Below are positions 36,358 to 45,162 of a stretch of DNA of 45,899 nucleotides, one piece after another. The stretch's first letter is position 1. Every line of letters begins with the position of its first letter. The position numbers were made by a program, and so were the translations under genes. Origin of the DNA: Flavobacteriales bacterium UBA7325. GTDB taxonomy: Bacteria > Bacteroidota > Bacteroidia > Flavobacteriales_D > Crocinitomicaceae. The notes beneath the pieces are model-generated. The model had not been told where the DNA came from and ran no database searches. It was given only the letters and a program-made list of their open reading frames with translations. The stretch is from contig DKPV01000028.1 in the NCBI GenBank assembly GCA_002471375.1, positions 3,831 to 49,729 on the forward strand, given 5' to 3'.

Positions 36358-38727
36358 TTACTTCAGTAAGTTTACATGCCCCAAGATTGTTTTTTGGCGC
36401 TCTGAATTTGTCAAGAAATTGATCTTGTAGGTATATGTTCCATCGGTAGACATCACCCCATTGAAACTTCCGTCCCACACAAAGTCAAGGTCTTCTGAGG
36501 CGAAAACAGCTTCTCCCCAACGGTTAAATATCATAATACTTAATCGTTGTATCCCGACCGTACTAGCTCGGAAATCATTGTTGAATCTATTCCCGTCCGG
36601 AGTAAAAGTATTTGGAACATAGATGTACCATTCCTCCTCAATTTCTATCGGTTTCGCAATTGTATCTGTACAACCCTTATCATCATATGCGATTAGAGTT
36701 ATGTTATAGAATCCAGGGTCACCATAGGTATTGCTAGGGTGAATATCAGTGGATGTACTGAAGTCACCGAAATCCCAAAAGTATGTCGTTCCGTTTTGCG
36801 TTAAATTTTCAAACTGAATCGGCAGATTATTAAATACTGTTTCTGAAGTAATAGTGAAGTCAGCAATTGGTGCTATAACTGCCACTTCTGTACTTCCGTT
36901 TATGGTAAACGTTTGACATTCATCAGATACAATAACAGTGTATGTTGCGGTTTCACCTGGAGTTACCCAAACAGACTGAGTCGTTTCATTACTGTGAGGC
37001 CATAGATAAAAATAATTACCAAACCCACCAGAAGGAGAAGCTGTGAGCAAGACTGAATCATTTGCACAGACTTCTAACGCAGGAGTCATCGCTACGACTA
37101 GCGGTGGACTCGTAATAGTATAAACTATGGATTCCGTTGTAACATTTCCGCAGTTATCAGTTACCGTTACTGTATAAGTTGTGGTCGTTGATGGAGTAAC
37201 TGAAATGGTTGGTGTTGTTCCTAAATCGGGATCAACAGTTGACGACCATTGGTAAGTGTAGTTTCCTGAACCTCCAACTGGATTCGCTTCAAGTGTTGCC
37301 GTGATGTATGGACAAATCTCTGTTATATCAGGAGTCTGATTTAATACAAGAGGGTCTAATATTGGTATAACAACATCAAATGAGTTACTAGCTGTTTCAT
37401 TTAAGCAATCATCTGTGACATCAACTGAATAAGTCGTAGTTGCTCCTGGGGAAACTGTTATTGATTGTGTTGTTTCACCCGTACTCCACAAATATGTATA
37501 TGGCGGTGAGCCACCTGATGGATTTGCAGTGAGTGTAACGGACTCTCCCGGACATGCCACAATTCCGCCAGTTATGTCAACCGCAACAGGTTGTACATCT
37601 TCGATAAAAATTGTCAACGAAATCGGACTTGGATTTCCACAAGGGTCCAGAATAGGCAATGTCATTATTATGGATTCTTGCCCTTCGGTAATCCCATCTT
37701 GGAAAGCATCAATGTTGAATTGAACCTGACTTACTCCAGCAGGAAAAGTAATTGAATTTGGAGTGTTTGTATAATCAACACCTTCAGTTGCTGTTCCTGA
37801 AATGTTGATCGGAATCGTCATGGGGGTCGCAATGTTATTTATTCCTCGCTCAAGTGTAACCGTAGTTGATACACAACCTTCCGCCATAATGTCCGGATCA
37901 TTGTATACGTTCTGCGTCATTTGATGAGATATTTCTACTGGTGTTTTCGAAGAGAGGCTGTTCGCTTCTAGGAAAATACCAGAATCAAATATTCCATCAC
38001 CTACATCAGCAATAGATATTATAAGGTGATAAGTCTCTCCACATTGAACCTCCGAAGAAGCCGTAAGTACTTCTGTAAATCCGTCGTATTGAATGTAGTT
38101 CGGTGAAGCGTTTTGAGGCCCAGTTGTTCCATCTCCGTTATTGACGAAGAACGCTTGATTAGCACCAGCATTTACATTATTAATTGCTACTGGTGTTCCA
38201 TTCGGAAGTTTGGCAATGTTTTGAAGTCCAGGAATTCCAGGCCCAGAGATAAAAAACGCAAAGACGTCATTAAATTGAGAGCCCACATATTCTGGATATT
38301 CTTCAGATCCAAATACATAGTTGAAGCTAACGGTATCAGAGTAAGGAACAAAATCAAACTCTAAAATTGATGCATTATAAGTTGCTGTTCCACCAATGAG
38401 GTTCGTTAATAAACCAAAACCGGGTGTTCCATTGTCAACTCCAGCATTTGATTGATTGTTTGGTCCATGTGGACCTGACCCATTGTTTTGGACTGTTCCT
38501 GTTGTCATTACGACACCAGACTGAAGCCCTACGTTGCAGTTTGAACCATCAAATGATCCAATTGAAACAGCTGCGCCATTATACGCGATATTTGAAACTG
38601 TCACACCAGAACCCAAAAGCACGTTTTGCACGAGTCCCGCAGGGGATTGCGCTGTGCTTGTAACTAGACCTTGACCGAAAGAAATCAGTGAGAGATTTAG
38701 TAAGAATATGGTAGTGATAATTTTCAT
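36358..38727 (-). CDS. Choice-of-anchor L domain protein with T9SS C-terminal domain
   Basis: 789 residues from the ATG at 38727, chosen because it starts a clean signal peptide (MKIITTIFLLNLSLISFGQG); an ATG at 38775 would add 16 hydrophilic residues. Order: choice-of-anchor L domain (GVVMTTGTVQNN, then FNYVFGSEEYPEY); a Calx-beta-like unit (SGTATEGVDYTN); three Ig-like repeats with a YxWS core; a PKD domain (YFWDFGDFSTSTDIHPS); and the gliding-motility C-terminal domain (YVPNTFTPDGNRFNND to GHVNLLK). It is probably exported by type IX secretion and surface-attached. Confidence 0.88.
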   Translation of the reverse strand: MKIITTIFLLNLSLISFGQGLVTSTAQSPAGLVQNVLLGSGVTVSNIAYNGAAVSIGSFDGSNCNVGLQSGVVMTTGTVQNNGSGPHGPNNQSNAGVDNGTPGFGLLTNLIGGTATYNASILEFDFVPYSDTVSFNYVFGSEEYPEYVGSQFNDVFAFFISGPGIPGLQNIAKLPNGTPVAINNVNAGANQAFFVNNGDGTTGPQNASPNYIQYDGFTEVLTASSEVQCGETYHLIISIADVGDGIFDSGIFLEANSLSSKTPVEISHQMTQNVYNDPDIMAEGCVSTTVTLERGINNIATPMTIPINISGTATEGVDYTNTPNSITFPAGVSQVQFNIDAFQDGITEGQESIIMTLPILDPCGNPSPISLTIFIEDVQPVAVDITGGIVACPGESVTLTANPSGGSPPYTYLWSTGETTQSITVSPGATTTYSVDVTDDCLNETASNSFDVVIPILDPLVLNQTPDITEICPYITATLEANPVGGSGNYTYQWSSTVDPDLGTTPTISVTPSTTTTYTVTVTDNCGNVTTESIVYTITSPPLVVAMTPALEVCANDSVLLTASPSGGFGNYFYLWPHSNETTQSVWVTPGETATYTVIVSDECQTFTINGSTEVAVIAPIADFTITSETVFNNLPIQFENLTQNGTTYFWDFGDFSTSTDIHPSNTYGDPGFYNITLIAYDDKGCTDTIAKPIEIEEEWYIYVPNTFTPDGNRFNNDFRASTVGIQRLSIMIFNRWGEAVFASEDLDFVWDGSFNGVMSTDGTYTYKINFLTNSERQKTILGHVNLLK

Positions 38728-38871
38728 TCGTATTGTAAAGACGTAGAATATATAAAAACGTTTGCCTTTTGACATGCAAATTTTAAGCCAACAATCGCAT
38801 TTATATATTGTTAACGATTGATTTTGCTAATTATTTGCTGAAATCCTATAAAATAGTGAGTTTTGCAGAGC

Positions 38872-39711
38872 ATGAATTGGTTCCATAAAATTAGTAATAG
38901 ACTTCGAACTACCATCAAATACTCTGCGTCTAATCCAGAGAATTTTGAGGAATCTTGGAGTTTTCAGAGTAACGCCATTCGATTAATCAGTTTGATTTTG
39001 ATCGTTTTCATCCTTGTTGGCGGCTTGTCAGTCTATTTGTTCTCTGGTCCACTCTCTGGAATTGTTGGAGAGAAAAACATCGAAAGAAGCCAATTAGAGG
39101 ATCAGAACATCTTGATCGAAGAACTTTCTTCCAAGCTTGAATCGCAGGAGAAGTACATTGAAAATATTCGCCTTATTCTTTCGGGAGAAGTGCCAATGGA
39201 AATTGAGAATGATTCAATTGTTAATCTTATTGACATTGATTTGGATGAATTGAAAACATCGGTGACTAGTCCAGAATCAAAACTTTCCAAGGAGGTTCGT
39301 AATGATATTAGTACACCTGCGAGTAATAAAAATGTAGGGCTAACTTATTTTGGAAGCCCTATAATTGGAGTGGTAAGTCAAGCTTTTGATCAGAAAAGCC
39401 ACCCAGGAATAGATGTGGTGACAAGTAAGGATAAAACAGTGAAGGCTTGTTTGGGAGGCACTGTTATTTATTCAGGTTATACTAGAAAGGATGGTCACAT
39501 CTTAATTATTGCTCATGCCGATGATTTCATGTCCGTATATAAACACAATAAGATGGTGCTTAAAAAAATGGGAACGAAAGTTCAATTAGGTGATCCGATT
39601 GCAATTGTTGGAAATACCGGTGAGAATACGGATGGACCTCATTTGCACTTTGAACTTTGGTATAAACAAGCTCCAGTTAATCCTGCCGATTATATCAAGT
39701 TTACTCGTTAA
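38872..39711 (+). CDS. M23-family metallopeptidase with membrane anchor
   Basis: From the ATG at 38872 (a TTG at 38863 would add three codons) the protein has 279 residues: a cytoplasmic N-terminus, one membrane helix (about 35-57), a coiled-coil-like stretch (65-105) and a C-terminal LytM domain. Zinc ligands are His177 and Asp181 in HPGID and His259 in HLHFE, with His225 and His257 available for catalysis. It therefore looks active and not a degenerate EnvC/NlpD-type activator. It probably cleaves peptidoglycan cross-bridges during growth. The 3' end overlaps the convergent ABC gene by 11 bases. Confidence 0.9.
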   Translation: MNWFHKISNRLRTTIKYSASNPENFEESWSFQSNAIRLISLILIVFILVGGLSVYLFSGPLSGIVGEKNIERSQLEDQNILIEELSSKLESQEKYIENIRLILSGEVPMEIENDSIVNLIDIDLDELKTSVTSPESKLSKEVRNDISTPASNKNVGLTYFGSPIIGVVSQAFDQKSHPGIDVVTSKDKTVKACLGGTVIYSGYTRKDGHILIIAHADDFMSVYKHNKMVLKKMGTKVQLGDPIAIVGNTGENTDGPHLHFELWYKQAPVNPADYIKFTR

Positions 39712-41545
39712 TTCCTTGTAGAGACGAGAGTCTGTGGTACATCCCCTTCGCTTTCATAAGATCATCATGATTTCCTTCTTCGATGATTTCTCCTTTAGAA
39801 AGTACTAGGATTTTATCCGCCTTACGAATTGTACTTAATCTATGTGCTATAACCAAGCTTGTCCGATCTTTCATTAACTTATCTAGAGCTTCCTGAACTA
39901 GATGTTCAGATTCTGTATCTAAAGCAGAGGTTGCTTCATCTAAAATTAGAATTGGTGGATTCTTCAATATCGCGCGGGCGATACTTATACGTTGTCTTTG
40001 CCCTCCAGAAAGCTTATTGCCTCGTTCTCCAATATTAGTTTCATATCCCTCATCCAGATTTTCTATGAAATCATGGGCGTTCGCAATTTTAGCCGCTCTA
40101 ATGATTTCTTCTTGACTCGAATCAAGCATTCCAAATGCAATGTTTTCATTGATGGTTGCATTAAACAAGATAGATTCTTGTGATACAATTCCAATCTGCT
40201 GTCTTAAATTGTGAGCTGTTACATTTTTAATATCAACGCCATCGTATGTGATTGAGCCGTCGAGTACATCGTAAAATCTTGGAAGTAAATCTGCAATGGT
40301 TGATTTACCACTCCCAGACTCTCCTACCAACGCAATTGTTTTTCCCAATGGAATTTCAAATGAAACATTCTTCAGTACTAAATCATCTTTGTATTTAAAG
40401 TTGACACCATTGAACGACACTTTCTCATTGAGATCAGTGATCTTAGTGGGGTTTTCTGTATCGTAAATCTTTTCATCTGCGTTAAGCACATCGTTGATTC
40501 GATCTAAGGAGGCATCGGCTTTATTCATATTGGCCATCGAACGTGCAATGCCTTGAATTGGCCTCAATAGTTGAGAAAAAACAATGATGAAAGTGACAAA
40601 TTGAGCGCCATCAAATGTTGAATCGTTATTCGGATCAAGGATAAGTGATCCACCATACCAGACAATAGATAGCATCACAATTGCACCAACAGTTTCATTT
40701 AGTGGAGAGGACAAATCTCTTTTTCTAAACGCTTTTGTAATTAGCTTTTGATGTTTGAGGTTTTCATGCTTAAAAGAATCTGTGACTTGCTTCGATGCAT
40801 TGAAAGCTTTAATAATTCGAATTCCCCCAAGTGTTTCTTCAATCATCGAAAAAACTACACCCATTTGAGCTTGTCCTTGCTTAGCTGTTCGCTTCAGACT
40901 TTTCCCGATGACAGATATAATAAGTGCTGTAAATGGAAGAAGAATAAGTGAAAACAATGTTAACTCCGGACTCCAGTAAATAAGAAGTCCTAGATGAATG
41001 ATAATTGATATCGGTTCTCTAAATATCAACTCCAAGACTGATATCACAGCTATCTCAATTTCACCTACATCACTCTGCATTCGCGACATTAAATCGCCCT
41101 TTCGCTCATCCGTATAGTAGGATAGAGGTAATCTAAGCGATTTTTGATAGATCTTATCTCTAATATCACGAACAACCGACATTCGAAGTTGAGACTGAAA
41201 CCATATAGCACCATATCTAAATAAATTCTTCAAAAAGAACGCAATGGCGACTGAAAAACAAACAAACAGAAGAGCATTCAACGGACTAGTCTCCGCCATT
41301 TCTTGCATTGTGTATTGAAACTTATTCGCAGCATAGCTGAATGCCTCGAGAAATCCTCCATTGTAGATAGGCTCAGTGATCTTTTCCGTCGATTCTTGAT
41401 TCAAGAATATGATCTGAAGAAAGGGTACGAATAGCGCAAGGGATAGAAGATTAAAAACGATATATAGCAGATTGCAAACAATCATTGTGACCGCTGTTCC
41501 TCTGTACTTAAAAGTATATCTAAATATTTCTCTAATTCCTTTCAT
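39701..41545 (-). CDS. ABC exporter, fused permease and ATPase (MsbA-like)
   Basis: 614 residues with six membrane helices in the first half and an ATPase in the second. Walker A GESGSGKS, signature LSGGQ, Walker B ILILDEATSALD and the switch His in IAHRLSTI are intact. The arrangement matches lipid A flippase MsbA and related half-size exporters that work as homodimers; the substrate cannot be decided. A -7 element (TATCTTTG) lies just upstream. Confidence 0.92.
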   Translation of the reverse strand: MKGIREIFRYTFKYRGTAVTMIVCNLLYIVFNLLSLALFVPFLQIIFLNQESTEKITEPIYNGGFLEAFSYAANKFQYTMQEMAETSPLNALLFVCFSVAIAFFLKNLFRYGAIWFQSQLRMSVVRDIRDKIYQKSLRLPLSYYTDERKGDLMSRMQSDVGEIEIAVISVLELIFREPISIIIHLGLLIYWSPELTLFSLILLPFTALIISVIGKSLKRTAKQGQAQMGVVFSMIEETLGGIRIIKAFNASKQVTDSFKHENLKHQKLITKAFRKRDLSSPLNETVGAIVMLSIVWYGGSLILDPNNDSTFDGAQFVTFIIVFSQLLRPIQGIARSMANMNKADASLDRINDVLNADEKIYDTENPTKITDLNEKVSFNGVNFKYKDDLVLKNVSFEIPLGKTIALVGESGSGKSTIADLLPRFYDVLDGSITYDGVDIKNVTAHNLRQQIGIVSQESILFNATINENIAFGMLDSSQEEIIRAAKIANAHDFIENLDEGYETNIGERGNKLSGGQRQRISIARAILKNPPILILDEATSALDTESEHLVQEALDKLMKDRTSLVIAHRLSTIRKADKILVLSKGEIIEEGNHDDLMKAKGMYHRLSSLQGINE

Positions 41546-41553
41546 TGAGGTGA

Positions 41554-41561
41554 CAAAGATA
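41554..41561 (-). promoter_or_regulatory. -7 element of the ABC exporter gene
   Basis: TATCTTTG on the minus strand is an exact TAnnTTTG match eight bases before the ATG at 41545, implying a very short leader. No -33 TTTG is seen. Confidence 0.35.
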
Positions 41562-41601
41562 AGTTTTGTTCCTTAGAAATGTAACGTGAGAATCAATTAC
41601 G

Positions 41602-41609
41602 TATTTTTG
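41602..41609 (+). promoter_or_regulatory. -7 element of rbfA
   Basis: TATTTTTG is an exact TAnnTTTG match four bases before the rbfA ATG at 41614, which would make the transcript nearly leaderless. No -33 element is evident. Confidence 0.38.
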
Positions 41610-41613
41610 TCGC

Positions 41614-41949
41614 ATGAGTTCAATAAGACAGAGCAGGATAGAAGAGGTAGTTAAAGAAGAATTATCAATGTTTTTTCAACGTCATGCGCGTGATATTTGT
41701 TTGGGTGCAATGGTGACCGTTACAGTTGTACGTGTGACGCCTGATTTATCCCTGGCACGCGTTTATCTTAGCGTCTTTGCTGGTCCTGACAAAAAAGAGG
41801 TGTTGGAGAATGTGCAGCATAATGCATCAAGAATACGTGGAGAAGTCGGGAAGCGTCTTAAGAATATGAAAAAAATACCGAATTTGAGTTTTCACATTGA
41901 TGATTCTCTGGATTATGCCCTCGAGATCGATCAATTGTTAAAGAAATAG
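41614..41949 (+). CDS. rbfA: 30S ribosome-binding factor A
   Basis: A 111-residue KH-like RNA-binding protein that matures the 16S rRNA 5' end in the small subunit. The start SIRQSRIEEVVKEELSMFFQRH, the central VTVVRVTPDLSLARVYLSVF and the closing IPNLSFHIDDSLDYALEIDQLL match the family and its usual length. The FtsX-type permease gene follows about 40 bases downstream. Confidence 0.93.
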   Translation: MSSIRQSRIEEVVKEELSMFFQRHARDICLGAMVTVTVVRVTPDLSLARVYLSVFAGPDKKEVLENVQHNASRIRGEVGKRLKNMKKIPNLSFHIDDSLDYALEIDQLLKK

Positions 41950-41988
41950 ATTTAGATTCTTTTTTCCACAACCACTAATCAAAGACAG

Positions 41989-43206
41989 ATAAACGTTCCG
42001 TTTTACATAGCGCGCAGATACCTTTCTTCAAAACGAAAAAAGAATGTGATCAATTGGATCACGCGTATTTCTGTTGTTGGAATTGCCGCGATAACGGCCG
42101 CTTTGATCATCCTTCTTTCTGCATTTAATGGAATTGAGAAGATGATTGAAGAGTTATATTCTGAATACGATTCGGATATTACAATTAGAGCAGCAGAAAC
42201 GAAAACCTTCAATGAAATCCGTATAGACTATGGAGCGCTTAAAAAAATTGAAGGAGTTCAAGCCTATTCGAAAGTGGTTGAAGAAGTGATTATCCTAAAG
42301 CATGAAAAGAAGTGGGTAAACACTAAGCTAGTAGGGGTTGAGGATAGCTTTTTGGAAATGTGTAATATGAACAACCATCTTCTTCCAAAAAGCAGCGCTT
42401 ATTTAGAAGAAGACGGCACGCGATATGGAATAATTGGTGCTTCGTTGCTTGATAAATTAGGAGGGTATATGCCCGAGAATGTTGGTCATGAAAGCGTTGT
42501 CTGCTATGTACCGAAACGAAAAATAAAAGTTGGACTTGGAAAAAACCCCTTTACAACGAAGTCGGTTCCGGTCTCAGGGAAAATGAATTTTAATCGAGAG
42601 GTCAATTCAGAAAATTTTATAGTCCCATTAGATTTAGCTAAGGAGCTAATGGGTTACAATAGCCAAGTTTCCGGAGTCTATTTAGATGTTAAAGACGGAT
42701 ATGAGAATGAAGACCTCAAGACTTCAATTCAGAATCTTGTCGGAGATGATTTTTTGGTAAAGACCAATTTTGAGAAGAACGAGTTGATTTACAAGACAAG
42801 TAAATCTGAAAAGCTCATTGTCTTGTTCATTCTAGTGTTCATTTTTATTCTTGCTGCTTTTAATCTGGTGGCTTCCCTCACCATGTTATTTGTAGAGAAG
42901 CTCCCGAATATTGAAACGATGCAAGGCTTCGGAGCGAATCGACAATTTATTTTTAAAATTTTCTTCTTTGAAGGCTTGCTGATTGCCGTTAAAGGAATCT
43001 TGTTTGGTACGCTAATCGGATATGCAGTATGTTTCATCCAACTTCAATTCGAACTATTGACAATGCCTAATTCTGGAGGAGAGCCATTTCCCATTTCATT
43101 TTCTCTAATGGATGGAGTTCTTATAATCTCTCTTGTATCTATATTAAGCGTCTTATTCTCGTACTTTCCTGTTAAGTATCTGATCTTTAAGAACATTGAT
43201 ACATAG
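41989..43206 (+). CDS. FtsX-type ABC permease (LolC/LolE-like), probable non-ATG start
   Basis: The protein has the MacB/FtsX permease plan: a first membrane helix (ISVVGIAAITAALIILLSAFNG), a large periplasmic domain and three C-terminal helices. The family normally begins with a short basic lead such as PFxIARRYL just before that helix. Here INVPFYIARRYLSSKRKKN is encoded upstream of the first standard start codon (GTG at 42046). The frame is open back to a TAG at 41953 but offers no ATG, GTG or TTG. The best candidate is ATA at 41989, giving 405 residues. Starting at GTG 42046 would remove the lead. It may work in lipoprotein release or cell division; no ATPase partner is nearby. Confidence 0.8.
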   Translation: MNVPFYIARRYLSSKRKKNVINWITRISVVGIAAITAALIILLSAFNGIEKMIEELYSEYDSDITIRAAETKTFNEIRIDYGALKKIEGVQAYSKVVEEVIILKHEKKWVNTKLVGVEDSFLEMCNMNNHLLPKSSAYLEEDGTRYGIIGASLLDKLGGYMPENVGHESVVCYVPKRKIKVGLGKNPFTTKSVPVSGKMNFNREVNSENFIVPLDLAKELMGYNSQVSGVYLDVKDGYENEDLKTSIQNLVGDDFLVKTNFEKNELIYKTSKSEKLIVLFILVFIFILAAFNLVASLTMLFVEKLPNIETMQGFGANRQFIFKIFFFEGLLIAVKGILFGTLIGYAVCFIQLQFELLTMPNSGGEPFPISFSLMDGVLIISLVSILSVLFSYFPVKYLIFKNIDT

Positions 43207-43244
43207 CATGATCTGCAATCGATAAATACATTCACACATTAAAA

Positions 43245-43249
43245 AGGAG
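43245..43249 (+). promoter_or_regulatory. Shine-Dalgarno site before the GTG start at 43258
   Basis: AGGAG lies eight bases before the GTG. Clear ribosome-binding sites are rare in this window, so it helps to fix this start. Confidence 0.55.
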
Positions 43250-43257
43250 TTTGTTAA

Positions 43258-45012
43258 GTGAAAAATGATGCAATTATAGGAGCCTCTCGTCGAGAAAAGC
43301 AATTTGTAGCATTGTTCTTTCTCTTGCTTTGGACCTATTTGATCATAAGAGCTTGCAATGTATTCTACATCCACGATGAGATAGTAACCAAATGGACCTA
43401 TATGGTTAATTGGAATTACTTACCGGGATCTGGTTACATTGATGCGAATAACCACTTTTTGACTAGTTTCTTCGGAGGTCTCTTCTTGAGGCTATTCAAT
43501 TCCGATGCAATGCTTATAATTCGTTTGTCTAGCATTCTGTCTTTCCCTTTATTCTTTTGGTCTATCGTTGGAATGAGATCTTTCTTTCGTAATAGGGTCA
43601 ATTATTGTGCTCTGTTAATAGGTCTTACTTGTACTGCCTTCTTATTGGAGTATTTTGCCTTCGCACGTGGTTATGGAATGTCATTCGCATTTCTCGTTGC
43701 GGCGATGCTTCAAATGATGAAGTTCTTTCGAACTTCACATAAAGCGGCTCTTATTCTTGCAACTATCCTCTGGTCATTGGCGATTTGTGCTAACCTTACA
43801 CTTCTCCCATTTGGTTCCGCAGCTGCAGGTTTGATGCTGATTTTTGCGATTAAGAATAGAATGAAATTCTGGATTTTTATCCCTTTAATCGTTGTTCTGC
43901 CGCTAGCATATTTAGTCAACTACTCTTTTTTACTGCAGGATTTAGGGAAGCTGTATTCTGGCGGTGAAGAAGGTTTTTTCGTTACAACGATTCACACCCT
44001 AACGCCATATATCTGGGGAGTAAAGAATGTTGCGCTAGATATTGTCCTTGTGCTGGTGACGTTATTCATAGGTTTCAGACTCCTACAAGTCTATTGGAAA
44101 GAGAGAATTATTTTTGATCCAAAAACATTTTTTGCTCTGTTCCTATTTCTGGCTATTGGAAATATTCTTGCACAACATTTGATTTTGGGAATCAATTATC
44201 CTAGCGATCGAACAGCTCTTTATTTATACATCTTTTTTGTGGGAGCCTTAGTTTTTACAATTGATCATGCCACTAAGTCGGTTTTTTATTCATTAGGCTA
44301 TTCCGCTCTGACTCTAGTAATATTTCTCATTCATTTCAATATTGATTATTCCATCCTGCATAAATGGGAGCATATCGATGAGAAGTTGGTAAGTTTAATT
44401 CCGGATGAGATTCGCGGTACGCCACCAACAACAGGAGGGCGATGGGCGATGGAGAATGAAATGAATCGAACATTGGGGTTGCCCGTTCGAATGTTTCAGG
44501 TTGTTAATTCAGAGTATGATACCCTTGTCGACTATATGGTTTATACCAGTGCAAGGCGACCAGACATTTACAAATGGTATCATCCGGTCTATACTGAGGA
44601 GGTTTCAGGGCAAACCCTTTTTGAAAGGAATCATTTTTTAAGCCGAACGAAGATTTATGAGTTAGAGCTTGGATTATACGGTAATGATGAGTTTTTTTCT
44701 ATTGAAAGTGCATCATTTTCATCTCCAAAACTGGTCCGTATTGGTGGGCAAATGAATGAGCTGACACCACAGTCAGATATGCATTTCGTATTCTCGACAA
44801 AGGACACTGTCTCTGGAGAACAATTAACTTATGAGGCGATGTCCTTAGTTTGTAATAGTAAAATACGTCACGACAATAGTATCCGATTTGACTTTTCATA
44901 CGCCTTCCCAAATGTCAAGGAGGCCAATCAATTCGACGTATACTTATGGAATCCAGAAGGAGGGAATTTAAGCGGTGTAATTGACATCGAAGTATTCAGA
45001 TTAGGTGATTAA
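43258..45012 (+). CDS. Polytopic membrane protein, possible GT-C glycosyltransferase
   Basis: 584 residues, GTG start supported by an AGGAG site. About ten membrane helices fill the first 370 residues and a soluble, probably periplasmic, domain forms the rest. The first loop has an acidic His-Asp-Glu (39-41), and the segments GSGYIDANNHFLTSFFGGLFLRL (split in two here: GSGYIDANNHF and LTSFFGGLFLRL) resemble the dolichyl-phosphate-mannose/ArnT-type GT-C fold, where the acidic residue of the first loop is catalytic. The family match is loose and the donor and acceptor are unknown. Confidence 0.65.
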   Translation: MKNDAIIGASRREKQFVALFFLLLWTYLIIRACNVFYIHDEIVTKWTYMVNWNYLPGSGYIDANNHFLTSFFGGLFLRLFNSDAMLIIRLSSILSFPLFFWSIVGMRSFFRNRVNYCALLIGLTCTAFLLEYFAFARGYGMSFAFLVAAMLQMMKFFRTSHKAALILATILWSLAICANLTLLPFGSAAAGLMLIFAIKNRMKFWIFIPLIVVLPLAYLVNYSFLLQDLGKLYSGGEEGFFVTTIHTLTPYIWGVKNVALDIVLVLVTLFIGFRLLQVYWKERIIFDPKTFFALFLFLAIGNILAQHLILGINYPSDRTALYLYIFFVGALVFTIDHATKSVFYSLGYSALTLVIFLIHFNIDYSILHKWEHIDEKLVSLIPDEIRGTPPTTGGRWAMENEMNRTLGLPVRMFQVVNSEYDTLVDYMVYTSARRPDIYKWYHPVYTEEVSGQTLFERNHFLSRTKIYELELGLYGNDEFFSIESASFSSPKLVRIGGQMNELTPQSDMHFVFSTKDTVSGEQLTYEAMSLVCNSKIRHDNSIRFDFSYAFPNVKEANQFDVYLWNPEGGNLSGVIDIEVFRLGD

Positions 45013-45088
45013 TAGAGGATTTTTCTCACCTCATCTAAAATCAACCAAATATTTCTTAATAAACCATGATAGGTTTGGAGAAAAGGCG

Positions 45089-45096
45089 TATATTTG
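45089..45096 (+). promoter_or_regulatory. -7 element of atpD
   Basis: TATATTTG is an exact TAnnTTTG match 66 bases before the ATG. The leader contains a small hairpin with a GAAA loop, TCCGA-GAAA-TCGGA at 45106-45119, followed by a GGAGGGG stretch. Confidence 0.48.
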
Positions 45097-45162
45097 CACC
45101 CAAATTCCGAGAAATCGGAGGGGAATAAATAAAAGATTTAAATCTCATAAATAGACGCCAAA

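Noticed and set aside
36358..38727. CRISPR-like or tandem DNA repeats in the adhesin genes
   Set aside because: The repetition is at protein-domain level (Ig, PKD, SBBP units); no regular DNA repeat-spacer pattern occurs.
45106..45119. Riboswitch in the atpD leader
   Set aside because: Only a 5-base stem with a GAAA loop is seen; no conserved riboswitch core.
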